In this document: in pieces, positions 16,430 through 26,112 of the stretch
How the letters are laid out: the number at the start of each line of letters is the position of its first letter
Numbering within the stretch: the stretch's first letter is position 1
Origin: Kangiellaceae bacterium
GTDB taxonomy: Bacteria; Pseudomonadota; Gammaproteobacteria; Enterobacterales; Kangiellaceae
Direction of reading: 5' to 3'
Assembly (NCBI GenBank): GCA_013373015.1
Contig: JABXIQ010000041.1
Span: 1-55,165, forward strand
Length of the DNA: 55,165 nucleotides
Position numbers and translations under genes: made by a program
The notes under the pieces: model-generated
Database searches by the model: none
Seen by the model: the letters and a program-made list of their open reading frames with translations, nothing else
What the model was told of the DNA's origin: nothing

Positions 16430-17899
16430 TCATTCATCAGAACTTTTCCGCTCGGCTTCGCTTTGCTCTAATTTTTCTAGTTCTTTTGTCGCTTCCTGTT
16501 CACCATTGTTAGAAGCTCTAGTAAGCCAATGCTTATACTCTTGCATGTTTTTCTCGGTTCCTGCACCTATTTGGTACATTCGTGCCAATTTATATTGAGA
16601 ATCAACATCGTCAAGCTTTGCAGCTTTGAAATACCATTGAAACGCTTGCGAAAAATCCTTTTTGACACCATAACCTGTCTCAAATAACTTACCTAAATAA
16701 TACATAGAATAAGCATGCTCTTTTTCTGCGGCCTCCTGCCATAGTTTATAAGCTCTTTTAACATCAACTTTTGATGTTTCTTCATAGGCTAGGATCCTTG
16801 CAAGGTTACCTAAAGCATCTAGGTTTTCTTGCTCAACGGCTTTTTCATACCACTCTATCGCTTTTTCAAAGTTTTTTTCCACGCTTAGCTCTGATTCATA
16901 ATAATAACCAAGCTTAAATTGAGCATCTGAATAATTTTTTTGCGCAGACTTCTCAAAGTATTCAAAGGCCTTTTGGTAACTTTGCTCAACACCGCGTCCT
17001 TTTTCATACATCCAGCCAACATTATACAACGCATAATTTAGACCAGACTCTGCTGACTTACTAAACCACTTAAATGCCAAGTCATCATTTGCAGCAACAC
17101 CTTTTCCATTTAAGTAGCCTATTGCCAAGCTATTCATTGCTTCGGGATGCTCTTGCTGAGCTGCGCGTAAAAACCAACTCATTGCAGAAAAGTCGTCTTT
17201 CTCAAAACCATCGCCTTCTTCATAAGACAAGCCTAAATAATATTGTGCATCACCATGTCCTTGGGCTGCCGCCATTTTATATAACTCCATGGCTTTAAAA
17301 TTATCTTCCTCTACGCCATAACCAAGATCGTATATTTGACCTAAATTATACTGAGCCAACGCATTACCAGCTAACGCAGCTTCATTAAACCAATAAATAG
17401 CTTCCTGAATATTTTTTTCTACGCCTTGTCCATCACGATAGAGCACTGCTAGATTGTTCTGCGAGTAAATACTTTCTTCTGCAGACATGGTGTAGTATTG
17501 AAAGGCTTTTTTATAGTCAACTTGTCGACCTAAGCCTGCGTCATGCATATAACCTAAATAAAAGGCTGCGTACAATTCTTCTTTCTGAACCAGTTGCTCA
17601 AACAAAGCATAGGAATCATCATATTTTTCAGCATCATAAAGATCGTAAGCTCTGTCAAAAAGCTCTTCGTTGGTTTCTTCTTTTCTCTCAATTGGTAAAA
17701 AATTCTTGAGTATTTCTCCAACTGTTACATCACTGTTAGCTTCTATTTGCTCTTTTGTTATTACAGTAACAGGCTCAACTAATTTTTGCTGTTCTTCTTC
17801 TGTTAAGCGTGTGCCTGTAATGGTTATACCATCTTTCTCAAAAGCATTTGCTGATGAGAATAACGACAGCATAATGGCTAACAATAAAGTTTTATCCAT
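16430..17899 (-). CDS. Exported Sel1-repeat protein with TonB-receptor plug-like N-terminus
   Basis: A 489-residue protein. A signal peptide (MDKTLLLAIMLSLFSSANAF) is followed at residues 25-69 by a segment that reads like the start of a TonB-dependent receptor plug: ITITGTRL, then EPVTVITKEQIEANSDVTVG and EILKNFLP. No beta-barrel follows. From about residue 100 there are about ten Sel1-type repeats of 36 residues, for example QYNLGQIYDLGYGVEEDNFK and QYYLGLSYEEGDGFEKDDFS. Sel1 repeats bind partner proteins, often around peptidoglycan or signalling. The plug-like head looks borrowed; whether it works is unknown. The gene stops 3 bp before the ruvA stop side of the block and may be co-transcribed after ruvA. 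Confidence 0.75.
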   Translation of the reverse strand: MDKTLLLAIMLSLFSSANAFEKDGITITGTRLTEEEQQKLVEPVTVITKEQIEANSDVTVGEILKNFLPIERKEETNEELFDRAYDLYDAEKYDDSYALFEQLVQKEELYAAFYLGYMHDAGLGRQVDYKKAFQYYTMSAEESIYSQNNLAVLYRDGQGVEKNIQEAIYWFNEAALAGNALAQYNLGQIYDLGYGVEEDNFKAMELYKMAAAQGHGDAQYYLGLSYEEGDGFEKDDFSAMSWFLRAAQQEHPEAMNSLAIGYLNGKGVAANDDLAFKWFSKSAESGLNYALYNVGWMYEKGRGVEQSYQKAFEYFEKSAQKNYSDAQFKLGYYYESELSVEKNFEKAIEWYEKAVEQENLDALGNLARILAYEETSKVDVKRAYKLWQEAAEKEHAYSMYYLGKLFETGYGVKKDFSQAFQWYFKAAKLDDVDSQYKLARMYQIGAGTEKNMQEYKHWLTRASNNGEQEATKELEKLEQSEAERKSSDE

Positions 17900-17902
17900 A
17901 AC

Positions 17903-18520
17903 TCACCCCGCTAACTGCCTCAACGCCAAACGAATCAGCTCTTCGCTTTTTAGACCCTCTTGCGCTACTTGAGAAATCGCTTTGCTGGCAACTTGCGGTT
18001 TATAACCTAATGCAACTAACGCACTTTCTGCTTCTGCAACTTGGTCATTGCTGGAATTAACTGGTTTGCTTGATGTATGAGTATTATCAGAGCTTGGTAA
18101 ACTGGCAACCGACCAATCTTTAAGGCGATCAGACATTTCGACCAATAATCGCTCGGCAGTCTTCTTGCCAACGCCAGGTAATTTAACCAGTCGATCTACA
18201 TTGCCATCATGTACCGTCATCACAAATTCGTCAGCTTCCATACCCGATAGAATGGCCAACGCCAGCTTGGGCCCTACGCCATTTACTTTAATCAACTCTC
18301 GAAATAAGACGCGATCTTTGCTACTGATAAAGCCGTAAAGCGCATGTAAGTTTTCAGAAATCGACATATGAGTTGATAAAATCGCCTCAGCGCCCTCTTC
18401 AGGTAGTTGATAGAAGGTTGTCATCGGCACTTGTATTTCGTAACCAACGCCTGCGCTGGTTTCGATAATAACAAAGGGTGGGATTTTTTCGATTAAGGTT
18501 CCGCGTATTCTTCCGATCAA
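17903..18520 (-). CDS. ruvA: Holliday junction DNA helicase subunit RuvA
   Basis: A 205-residue protein that binds four-way junctions and loads RuvB. The OB-fold start is [20 protein letters not shown]. Two helix-hairpin-helix motifs are visible ([20 protein letters not shown] and [20 protein letters not shown]). The C-terminal domain III that regulates RuvB ends [12 protein letters not shown]. It starts at TTG 18520, overlapping the ruvC stop as TTGA, so translation is probably coupled. ruvB does not follow. Confidence 0.97.
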   Translation of the reverse strand: MIGRIRGTLIEKIPPFVIIETSAGVGYEIQVPMTTFYQLPEEGAEAILSTHMSISENLHALYGFISSKDRVLFRELIKVNGVGPKLALAILSGMEADEFVMTVHDGNVDRLVKLPGVGKKTAERLLVEMSDRLKDWSVASLPSSDNTHTSSKPVNSSNDQVAEAESALVALGYKPQVASKAISQVAQEGLKSEELIRLALRQLAG

Positions 18521-19047
18521 CGTAATCGTCCTCTTGCTATTGTGGTTGCGCCCTGTAAATGAATAAGACCTTGGCTGGTGTTAGCATGGCATAAAGCCAC
18601 GGCCAATGCATCTGCGGCATCCGCTTGTGGGTTAATTTTTAACCCCAACATCATTTTAACCATATGCTGCACTTGGCTTTTATCTGCTGCACCCGTGCCA
18701 ACCACTGATTGTTTTACTTTGCGGGCAGGATATTCTGAAACAGGCAATGCATAATGACTAGCTGCGACAATTGCCGCTCCTCGTGCTTGACCGAGTTTCA
18801 ATGCAGAATCAGCATTTTTTGATAAAAATACAGACTCAATCGCAAATTCATCAGGCTTAAATTCAAGAATTAACTCACCAACACTATCAAAAATTTGTTT
18901 GAGCTTTAGATCAAGTGAGTCTTGTTTGATGCGAATACAGCCGCTCGTTATATACTTAGGCTTATTGGCAGGAAGACCATTGCCCACCTGAATTATTCCA
19001 AATCCAGTAACGCGTGAGCCAGGGTCTATTCCGAGAATAATGGGCAT
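18517..19047 (-). CDS. ruvC: Crossover junction endodeoxyribonuclease RuvC
   Basis: A 176-residue resolvase that nicks Holliday junctions symmetrically. The RNase H-like fold begins [14 protein letters not shown], where Asp7 is the first catalytic acid. Further acids are in [16 protein letters not shown] and [12 protein letters not shown] near the C-terminus. Length is normal. Upstream is aspS, 122 bp away; yebC, often found between them, is not here. Confidence 0.98.
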   Translation of the reverse strand: MPIILGIDPGSRVTGFGIIQVGNGLPANKPKYITSGCIRIKQDSLDLKLKQIFDSVGELILEFKPDEFAIESVFLSKNADSALKLGQARGAAIVAASHYALPVSEYPARKVKQSVVGTGAADKSQVQHMVKMMLGLKINPQADAADALAVALCHANTSQGLIHLQGATTIARGRLR

Positions 19048-19114
19048 TAATGCTCCATAAATGATTAATATTAACTTATTGTTAGAAGTATCTTATATCA
19101 TAGCTGACAAACTC

Positions 19115-19136
19115 AAGGCCAGCCGAAGCTAGCCTT
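19115..19136 (-). terminator. Likely terminator after aspS
   Basis: A 9-bp stem with one G-T pair encloses TTCG on the minus strand, a very stable tetraloop (AAGGCTAGC-TTCG-GCTGGCCTT). The following minus-strand sequence GAGTTTGT is only weakly T-rich. The plus-strand side has GTTTTG. It lies in the gap between aspS and ruvC. Confidence 0.5.
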
Positions 19137-19169
19137 GTTTTGTATGGTTTTGCGGTTAATTCTGCGAAA

Positions 19170-20966
19170 TTATTGGCTATCTGTCGATTTAACTTTTTCT
19201 TTCACAGCAATGCCCAGCTCGTCCAACTGAGCTATTTCGATTTTGCTTGGCGCTTGAGTTAATGGGCATGATGCTGTGGTAGTTTTCGGGAATGCAATAA
19301 CATCGCGAATGGAGTCTGCACCAACCATCAACATGACTAAACGATCTAAACCAAAAGCTAAACCACCGTGTGGTGGGCAACCGAATTTCAAGGCATCCAG
19401 CAAGAAACCGAATTTTTCTTGCTGTTCGTTTTCATCAATACCCAGAATAGCAAACACCGCTTCTTGCATATCTTGTTGATGAATACGAACCGAACCGCCA
19501 CCAACTTCGGAGCCATTTAACACCATATCGTAGGCTTTCGATAGAGTTTCCGTCGGGTTTGCACGAACAGCATCAACGTCTAACTCTTTAGGCGCAGTAA
19601 ACGGATGGTGCAACGCATGAACATGGCCATCAATTTCTTCAAACATTGGGAAATCAACAACCCACAAAGGTTTCCATTCATCTTGAACTAAACCTAAGTC
19701 TGCGGCTGTTTTCAAACGTAATGCGCCCATCGCATCAGCAACAACTCGCTTTGTATCTGAGCCAAAGAAAATTATATCGCCAACTTGTGCAGCAACAGTT
19801 TCAACGATTTTAGCCGCTACATCATCACCAATAAACTTGATGATTGGGCTTTGTAAGCCATCATCATTAACCTTAATCCAAGCCAAACCTTTTGCGCCAT
19901 AAACGCCAACAAACTTCGTATATTCGTCGATTTGCTTACGGCTCAACTCAGCGCCGCCCGGTACGCGCAAAGCTGCGACACGAGAATTATCATCATTGGC
20001 AGGGCCTGCAAACACCTTAAACTCAACATCTTTTAATAATTCATCAACAGTAACAAGTTCGGTATCCAAGCGTAAATCAGGCTTATCAGAACCATAACGC
20101 TCCATCGCTTCAGCATAGCTCATACGTGGAAATTCTGGTAACTCAATACCTTTAAGTTCACTGAACAAATGACGGATCATACCTTCCATCAAGTTCATGA
20201 TCTCTTCTTGATCAAGGAATGAAGTTTCAATATCCAACTGGGTAAATTCTGGCTGGCGATCAGCTCGTAAATCTTCATCACGGAAACATTTAACAATTTG
20301 GTAATAACGATCAAATCCCGCCATCATCAACAATTGTTTAAACAACTGTGGCGATTGCGGCAAAGCGTAAAAAGAACCTTTATTGACACGGCTCGGCACT
20401 AAATAATCACGCGCGCCTTCTGGAGTGGCTTTGGTCAAAATTGGCGTTTCTACGTCCACAAATCCATGCTCATCCATATAGCGACGCATTGCGCTAGTCA
20501 CTTTATGGCGGAACAATAATTTCTGCTGCATCTCAGGACGACGCAGATCCAAATAGCGATATTTCAAGCGCATCTCTTCCGATGCTTCTAGGTTTTCGTC
20601 AATAGGGATCGCTGGCGGTTGAGCTTTATTTAAGATAGTAATTTCTTGCGCAAACACCTCAATATCACCCGAAGCCATGTTTTTATTGACCATATCTTCT
20701 GGTCGAGCACGCACCGTACCTTTCACCTGGATAACAAATTCAGCTCGCAGTTGCTCAGCGACTTCAAACAACTCTTTGAAATCTGGATCCACCACCACCT
20801 GGATAACACCGCTACGGTCACGTAACTGAAGGAAGATTAGACCGCCCAAGTCACGACGACGATGCACCCAACCTGATAGGGTAACCGATTGATTTTCATT
20901 ATTTTTTGATAGTTCGCCACAATAGTGGCTGCGCATTGCTGTGCTCATAGAGGAACCTGTACTCAT
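19170..20966 (-). CDS. aspS: Aspartyl-tRNA synthetase
   Basis: A class II synthetase of up to 598 residues, bacterial type. It has an N-terminal anticodon-binding OB fold ([20 protein letters not shown]). Class II motif 2 is [20 protein letters not shown], and the bacterial GAD insertion is near 300-400. Motif 3 is [15 protein letters not shown]. Three in-frame starts are possible: 20966, 20948 (with AGG upstream) and 20936, where MRSHYCGEL aligns with the usual family start. The first ten residues are therefore doubtful. Confidence 0.97.
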   Translation of the reverse strand: MSTGSSMSTAMRSHYCGELSKNNENQSVTLSGWVHRRRDLGGLIFLQLRDRSGVIQVVVDPDFKELFEVAEQLRAEFVIQVKGTVRARPEDMVNKNMASGDIEVFAQEITILNKAQPPAIPIDENLEASEEMRLKYRYLDLRRPEMQQKLLFRHKVTSAMRRYMDEHGFVDVETPILTKATPEGARDYLVPSRVNKGSFYALPQSPQLFKQLLMMAGFDRYYQIVKCFRDEDLRADRQPEFTQLDIETSFLDQEEIMNLMEGMIRHLFSELKGIELPEFPRMSYAEAMERYGSDKPDLRLDTELVTVDELLKDVEFKVFAGPANDDNSRVAALRVPGGAELSRKQIDEYTKFVGVYGAKGLAWIKVNDDGLQSPIIKFIGDDVAAKIVETVAAQVGDIIFFGSDTKRVVADAMGALRLKTAADLGLVQDEWKPLWVVDFPMFEEIDGHVHALHHPFTAPKELDVDAVRANPTETLSKAYDMVLNGSEVGGGSVRIHQQDMQEAVFAILGIDENEQQEKFGFLLDALKFGCPPHGGLAFGLDRLVMLMVGADSIRDVIAFPKTTTASCPLTQAPSKIEIAQLDELGIAVKEKVKSTDSQ

Positions 20967-21130
20967 GGAATAGTCTGTCCGAAATTCTTTTTGAATTTAG
21001 CTTACGGGCAAGGACCCAGAAAAACGCCATATGGTACGCCACGCGGCCTTTCTAGGCAAGCCGAAAGCCCTGTAATTACAGGTTTTATCATTTCCGAATG
21101 ATGATACTTGGTCATAATTCTTTCGCTAAT

Positions 21131-21174
21131 TTGACATAAAGTTGTCACCCGTCCGTCATAGCAGGGTCACATAA
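21131..21174 (+). promoter_or_regulatory. Double Pho box upstream of the OlsF-like gene
   Basis: Four direct repeats at exact 11-bp spacing: TTGACAT at 21131, TTGTCAC at 21142, CCGTCAT at 21153, GGGTCAC at 21164. Each resembles the PhoB half-site CTGTCAY. An AATAAT hexamer (21181-21186) lies about 10 bp downstream, where the -10 element of PhoB-activated promoters normally sits. The gene starts at 21229. The pattern strongly suggests induction by phosphate starvation. Confidence 0.75.
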
Positions 21175-21228
21175 GAAGAAAATAATGCTAGCCATAGTAA
21201 ATCTATCAACCGATTACATTGGATATCT

Positions 21229-22929
21229 ATGATCAACAGTGAAGAAGTCGTTTCTCAGTTTTTACCCAGCTTGGCTCGCTCACCACGCCTAAAATCTGGC
21301 GCGAGCAGCCTATTGGCTAAATTATTCCACCAACAAGAAATTAACGATTTCATTGCCCAATACCAACACCTTTCCCATGTGGATTTTTTGGAAAGGGTTA
21401 ATGAGCACTTGGGGCTGAGTTACAGTGTAAGCAATAAAAGTCGTGAAAATGTACCTGTTTCAGGGCGCGTGGTTTTGATTGCCAACCACCCGCTTGGCTC
21501 TCTCGATGGTTTGGCCTTGTTGGCGATGGTGCAATCGATACGTCCTGATGTAAAAATTGTGGTTAACGAATTATTAGGGTCATTGTCGCCTTTGCGCCCT
21601 TTCTTCTTAGGCGTCAACAATATAACCGGACGTAACAGTCGCGAAAAACTGCAGCAAATTCATCAAGCGCTAGAGCAGGAACAGGCGGTTATCTTTTTTC
21701 CTGCTGGAGAAGTCTCGCGCTTAAGCATTACAGGTATTCGTGATAGCAAGTGGCGTTCTGGTTTTTTACGTATTGCAAAACAAACTAAATCGCCTATTGT
21801 TCCTATGCATGTGGGCGGGAAAAATTCTAAGTTTTTCTATGGGTTATCATTGCTCGCGAAGCCTTTGAGTGCTTTATTTTTAGTCAATGAAATGTTCAAA
21901 AATGTCTCATTAACCTTGCCGATCAAGGTTGGCGAACTTATTCCTTACTCGTCTTTTGCAGGCATGAATCCGGCTAGCAAAGACAGTATTTATCGTTTTA
22001 AGCAACATGTGTACCGTCTTAAACATGATAAACAGCAACTCTTTGAAACCGAGCAAGCCATTGCCCACCCCGAAAGCCGTAAAATATTAAGGCAAGAACT
22101 TATTGACTGTCGCTTGATTGGCGAAACTCAAGATGGAAAATCCATCTATTTACTAGAACAACCACAAGACTCCGCATTACTGCGAGAAATCGGTAGGTTA
22201 CGTGAAGCGGCTTTTAGGGCGGTTGGCGAAGGTACCGGAAATCGTCGTGATTTGGATCGATTCGATTATTATTACAAGCATATTATTTTATGGGACGAAA
22301 AAGATATGGAAATTGTAGGCAGCTATCGAATCGCCGATATAGCCAGTCTAAATAGCGAGCAAAGCCTTTATTCTGAAACACTATTTAGCTATGAGCATTC
22401 TTTGCGCAAGTTGTTTCCACTGGCATTAGAACTTGGTCGTAGTTTTGTACAACCACAATACTGGGGTAAACGTAGTCTTGATTATTTATGGCAAGGTATT
22501 GGCGCTTATGTACGCGAAAATCCCCATGTGCGTTATTTATTTGGCCCCGTGAGCTTGAGCAACGAATTCCCAGCCATTGCCAAAGATATGATGATTTTTT
22601 ATTTCTCAAAGTATTTTGGTGCACAATTGCCATTAGCCCGCTCATTTAATAGCTATCGCATCAAACCCGTTCAAAAAGCAAAACTGGAAAAATTATTTAA
22701 TCATTTGGATCAAAAAGAAGCTTTCAAAGAGCTCAAACAGCAAATGTCGCAGCTTAATTGCAGTATACCAACGTTGTTTAAGCAATACAGCGAGCTGTGC
22801 GAGGAGCAAGGTGTTCAATTTTTTGACTTTGGTATTGACCCCGATTTTGGTGATTGCATTGATTCCATCGTGTGGATTGATTTATTAAAACTCAAAGCGA
22901 AAAAACGTAAGCGCTATATTGACGGTTAA
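21229..22929 (+). CDS. olsF: OlsF-like bifunctional acyltransferase (ornithine lipid synthesis)
   Basis: A 566-residue two-domain protein. The N-terminal half is a PlsC/OlsA-like acyltransferase: IANHPLGSLDG (84-94; His87 and Asp93 with five residues between), then FPAGEVSR and SPIVPMHVGG. The C-terminal half (about 305-510) is an OlsB-like GNAT-type N-acyltransferase, with LREAAFRAVGEGTGNRRDLD and the core EIVGSYRIAD. This order of domains matches OlsF, which acylates ornithine and then the resulting lyso-lipid to make ornithine lipid. The Pho box upstream fits, because ornithine lipids replace phospholipids when phosphate is low. The amino acid substrate is inferred. Confidence 0.75.
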   Translation: MINSEEVVSQFLPSLARSPRLKSGASSLLAKLFHQQEINDFIAQYQHLSHVDFLERVNEHLGLSYSVSNKSRENVPVSGRVVLIANHPLGSLDGLALLAMVQSIRPDVKIVVNELLGSLSPLRPFFLGVNNITGRNSREKLQQIHQALEQEQAVIFFPAGEVSRLSITGIRDSKWRSGFLRIAKQTKSPIVPMHVGGKNSKFFYGLSLLAKPLSALFLVNEMFKNVSLTLPIKVGELIPYSSFAGMNPASKDSIYRFKQHVYRLKHDKQQLFETEQAIAHPESRKILRQELIDCRLIGETQDGKSIYLLEQPQDSALLREIGRLREAAFRAVGEGTGNRRDLDRFDYYYKHIILWDEKDMEIVGSYRIADIASLNSEQSLYSETLFSYEHSLRKLFPLALELGRSFVQPQYWGKRSLDYLWQGIGAYVRENPHVRYLFGPVSLSNEFPAIAKDMMIFYFSKYFGAQLPLARSFNSYRIKPVQKAKLEKLFNHLDQKEAFKELKQQMSQLNCSIPTLFKQYSELCEEQGVQFFDFGIDPDFGDCIDSIVWIDLLKLKAKKRKRYIDG

Positions 22930-22942
22930 CGATAATCCCCAA

Positions 22943-22976
22943 TTCTATTATCATTACCATGTAAATGATAATAGAA
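22943..22976. terminator. AT-rich hairpin between convergent genes
   Basis: A 13-bp perfect stem TTCTATTATCATT / AATGATAATAGAA with an 8-nt loop. It lies between the convergent olsF-like and dapE stops. It may end transcription from one or both sides, but T-runs are short (plus strand continues AGGGAAAT). The half-sites recall Fur sites, but in the wrong order. Confidence 0.4.
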
Positions 22977-23044
22977 AGGGAAATGAGCGATTACAATTAC
23001 AGTTTTTTTCAGAAAGTCGTTAACTTTTGAAACTCAGCAAATAT

Positions 23045-24259
23045 TCATTTGTTAAGCACCAACTCAGTCAAAATCTTCTGATATAAAGAGCTTAATTGAT
23101 TCAATTCCTCAATATTGACGCGCTCGTTGGCTTGATGAATGGTTTTGTTGCTCGGCCCAAGTTCAACCACTTCGCTAGCAATATTTTTAATGAAACGGCC
23201 ATCGGAAATACCGCCAGCAGTATTTAGCTTAGGTTTTATACCTGTTTCTTGATGTATCACTTTTTGCAAAGTTTTGCGTAGCTTGCCGCGTTTGGTCAAA
23301 TAAGGCTCAGCTTCATGCTGCCACTCAATATCGGCATCAATAGCATACTTACTGATCTTTTTATTGACGTAACTTTTGATATGCTCAAAGTCATTACGCG
23401 GTGAATAACGAAAATTAAACCATAAGTCCAAACTCGCAGGAGTCACGTTAAGCACTCCACTTTCCGAATGCACTTTCACCAACTGGCAACTGGTCGATGG
23501 GAAATATCGGCTCGGCATATCCCAACGTTTATGAGATAACTTGTTGATTAACTTAGCCGTCTTATGAATAGGATTAATTAAATTATCAGGATATCCTACA
23601 TGCCCCTGTTGACCATGAACCTTGATTTTGCAATTAATAGAGCCTCGACGACCAATGCGGATTGAATCACCCAACGTTTTATCCGTAGTTGGTTCGCCAA
23701 CAATCGCATAGTCAATCTTTTGATTTCTAGAACGTAAGATATCAACTATGTGCTTTGTTCCATGTTGTGCTTCGCCTTCTTCGTCACTGGTAACCAAAAA
23801 GCCAAGATCGTGTTGATGCTCAGGATGTTCAGATACAAACTGTTCAATTGCTACAATCATCGCTGCCAAACTGCCTTTCATATCCGCCGCACCACGACCG
23901 TATAAGAAGCCACCCTTGATAACAGGTATAAAAGCTGGAGTCATCCACTTGGCATTCTGCCCTGGGGGCACCACATCCGTATGCCCTGCAAAAATCAACA
24001 TTTTACGTTTTACACTATTGGCATGACCTTTTTTAATAGCAAAAAAATTCAAAACCGAACCTTGGTTCATAAACTCTATTTCAAAACCAATCTTTTCTAA
24101 CCGCTCAGCCAATAAGTCACAACAACCTTGATCAGATGGAGAAATTGACGACTTACGAATTAAATGTTGAGCTAACTGCAAAATTTGTTTTTTTTGGGTA
24201 ATTTCTTGTGTTGGAACGGCAAATCCCAACTCGGGTAACGTACTGATTCGCTTTAACAT
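23045..24259 (-). CDS. dapE: Succinyl-diaminopimelate desuccinylase-like M20 peptidase
   Basis: A 404-residue M20 zinc hydrolase. Known DapE removes succinate from N-succinyl-LL-diaminopimelate in lysine and cell-wall synthesis. Metal and catalytic motifs are in order: GHTDVVPPG, GRGAADMKGSLAAM, TSDEEGEA, GEPTTDKTLGD, HGQQGHVGYPD, and the C-terminal ELGPSNKTIHQANERV. About 28 residues precede the normal family start. Two usual motifs are altered: AGGISDGRF in place of SGGTSDGRF, and SNKTIH in place of the commoner VNATIH. DapE is the best call, though a diverged second copy with another substrate is possible. Confidence 0.85.
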   Translation of the reverse strand: MLKRISTLPELGFAVPTQEITQKKQILQLAQHLIRKSSISPSDQGCCDLLAERLEKIGFEIEFMNQGSVLNFFAIKKGHANSVKRKMLIFAGHTDVVPPGQNAKWMTPAFIPVIKGGFLYGRGAADMKGSLAAMIVAIEQFVSEHPEHQHDLGFLVTSDEEGEAQHGTKHIVDILRSRNQKIDYAIVGEPTTDKTLGDSIRIGRRGSINCKIKVHGQQGHVGYPDNLINPIHKTAKLINKLSHKRWDMPSRYFPSTSCQLVKVHSESGVLNVTPASLDLWFNFRYSPRNDFEHIKSYVNKKISKYAIDADIEWQHEAEPYLTKRGKLRKTLQKVIHQETGIKPKLNTAGGISDGRFIKNIASEVVELGPSNKTIHQANERVNIEELNQLSSLYQKILTELVLNK

Positions 24260-24466
24260 TATTCACCTCATTTTTGAAGATATTTATAACGTTTTATGAT
24301 TTCAGGCTGATGACATCAAGGTGTCAATTCAGTGAAATATCATCTGCCTTTTACCTGTCAGTTTGCAAAATTTGGCTAAGTTTTGGAGATACAGGCTTTA
24401 TATTCGGTTTTGAGTGTATTAGAGTGCTGATTACCGTCCTAGGAAAATATAATAGTGGTTATAACC

Positions 24467-26107
24467 ATGAAAAAGGTATTGTTTTTATTAGCTTTACAAC
24501 TATTTAGCCTGTCAACTTTCGCTTTGCCAACCCTCATTCACAACGTGAACGGCTATACCTTTGAAGGCAATGAATTAAAACGTTTCGATAGCTTATTATT
24601 CGAAGATGATACCGTCATTGCCGCTGGCTCAAAAGAAGACTTGGCTAAACTGGTCAGCTTTAGCGTCCAAATTGATGGTCAAGGCAAAACCCTACTTCCA
24701 GGACTTGCTGACGCACATGGCCATTTAGTCAACTTGGGACTTAGTTTGATGCGCGTTGATGTACGCGATATAGAATCACAATCTGAAACCATTGCTAAAG
24801 TTGTAGAATATGCCCAAAACAACCCTGAACTTCGTTGGATCCAAGGACGAGGCTGGAATCAGGTACTATGGCTTAATCAAGAATTTCCTGACAAGTACTC
24901 TCTGGATGTCGCGATTGAAGATCGCCCAGTATGGTTGGTACGCATTGATGGTCATGCAGGATGGGCTAACTCAAAAGCGTTAGAGCTTGCTGGCATCGAT
25001 AAAAACACACGCGATCCTGACGGCGGAAAAATCATTCGCAATGCTGAAGGCGAGCCCACAGGTATTTTAGTGGATCGAGCCATGGAGTTGTTAACCGCAA
25101 AAATCCCCACCATCAACAAAATGGAACGACAAACAGCATTGGAATTGGCTTTTGATCATTTATTAGCGCTCGGCATTACCTCCGTACACGATGCTGGAGT
25201 AGATTATGAAACCTACCGCCAACTGATGGATATGACCAATAAAAAGCAAATTCCGTTGCGCGTTTATGCCATGTTAAGTGCTGATGATGCTAATTTAGAA
25301 GGCATGTTACGTTTTGGCAAAGTTGACGAACCATTCCTCAAAATTCAGTCGGTAAAAGTCTATTCTGATGGCGCGCTTGGCAGTCGCGGCGCGGCATTAC
25401 TAGAACCTTATAGCGATGAACCCGATAGCAAAGGCTTGCTCCTTACTGATAATAAAAAGCTGGCTAACCTGCTCAAAACGATTACCAAATATGACTTTCA
25501 AGCCAATGTGCATGCCATTGGCGATGCAGCTAATAGGCTAGTGCTCGATAGTTTCGAAAAGCTGCCGAAAAACAAATCAACAAAAGTGCTTCGTCATCGT
25601 ATCGAGCACGCCCAAGTCCTTGATGTTGAAGACCTTTCGCGACTTGCGGAATTAAGTGTAATTGCTTCAATGCAACCCATTCACGCAACCAGCGATATGA
25701 ACATGGCTGGAGATCGTGTAGGCAACGAACGTCTCGCAGGAGCTTACGCGTGGCGAACTTTGCTTGACCATGGAGCCATAATAGCCGCTGGCTCTGACTT
25801 TCCGGTAGAGCTCGCTAATCCTTTTTTAGGAATACATGCAGCGGTAACTCGCCAAAATACAAACAATGAACCACCCGAAGGTTGGATAGCTGACCAAGCA
25901 TTAACCAATAAAGAAGCACTAAAAGCCTTTACTATTGATGCAGCATTCGCTGCGTTTTGGGAAAGCAAGATTGGTAGTCTAGAAGCAGGCAAAAAAGCGG
26001 ATTTTATTATTGTTGACCAAGATATTTTTGAAATAGAAGCAACAAAAATCCACCAAACCCAAGTATTAGAGACTTGGGTTAATGGAAGATTATTATTTAA
26101 TAAATAA
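24467..26107 (+). CDS. Exported amidohydrolase (YtcJ-like)
   Basis: A 546-residue metal-dependent amidohydrolase. I start it at the ATG at 24467 (MKKVLFLLALQLFSLSTFA, a signal peptide); an ATG-like start at 24455 adds four residues. Metal-binding motifs of the family are present: DAHGHLVNLG (HxH), a SDGALGSRGA segment, RIEHAQV, HAIGDAANR, and GSDFPVELANP (catalytic Asp). The YtcJ-like group hydrolyses amides or imides of unknown identity, and many members are exported. It is divergent from dapE, with a 207-bp gap. Confidence 0.85.
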   Translation: MKKVLFLLALQLFSLSTFALPTLIHNVNGYTFEGNELKRFDSLLFEDDTVIAAGSKEDLAKLVSFSVQIDGQGKTLLPGLADAHGHLVNLGLSLMRVDVRDIESQSETIAKVVEYAQNNPELRWIQGRGWNQVLWLNQEFPDKYSLDVAIEDRPVWLVRIDGHAGWANSKALELAGIDKNTRDPDGGKIIRNAEGEPTGILVDRAMELLTAKIPTINKMERQTALELAFDHLLALGITSVHDAGVDYETYRQLMDMTNKKQIPLRVYAMLSADDANLEGMLRFGKVDEPFLKIQSVKVYSDGALGSRGAALLEPYSDEPDSKGLLLTDNKKLANLLKTITKYDFQANVHAIGDAANRLVLDSFEKLPKNKSTKVLRHRIEHAQVLDVEDLSRLAELSVIASMQPIHATSDMNMAGDRVGNERLAGAYAWRTLLDHGAIIAAGSDFPVELANPFLGIHAAVTRQNTNNEPPEGWIADQALTNKEALKAFTIDAAFAAFWESKIGSLEAGKKADFIIVDQDIFEIEATKIHQTQVLETWVNGRLLFNK

Positions 26108-26112
26108 TTAAA

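Noticed and set aside
22946-22974. Possible Fur site in the olsF/dapE gap
   Set aside because: The half-sites face the wrong way for a Fur box and the site lies between gene ends, not before a start.
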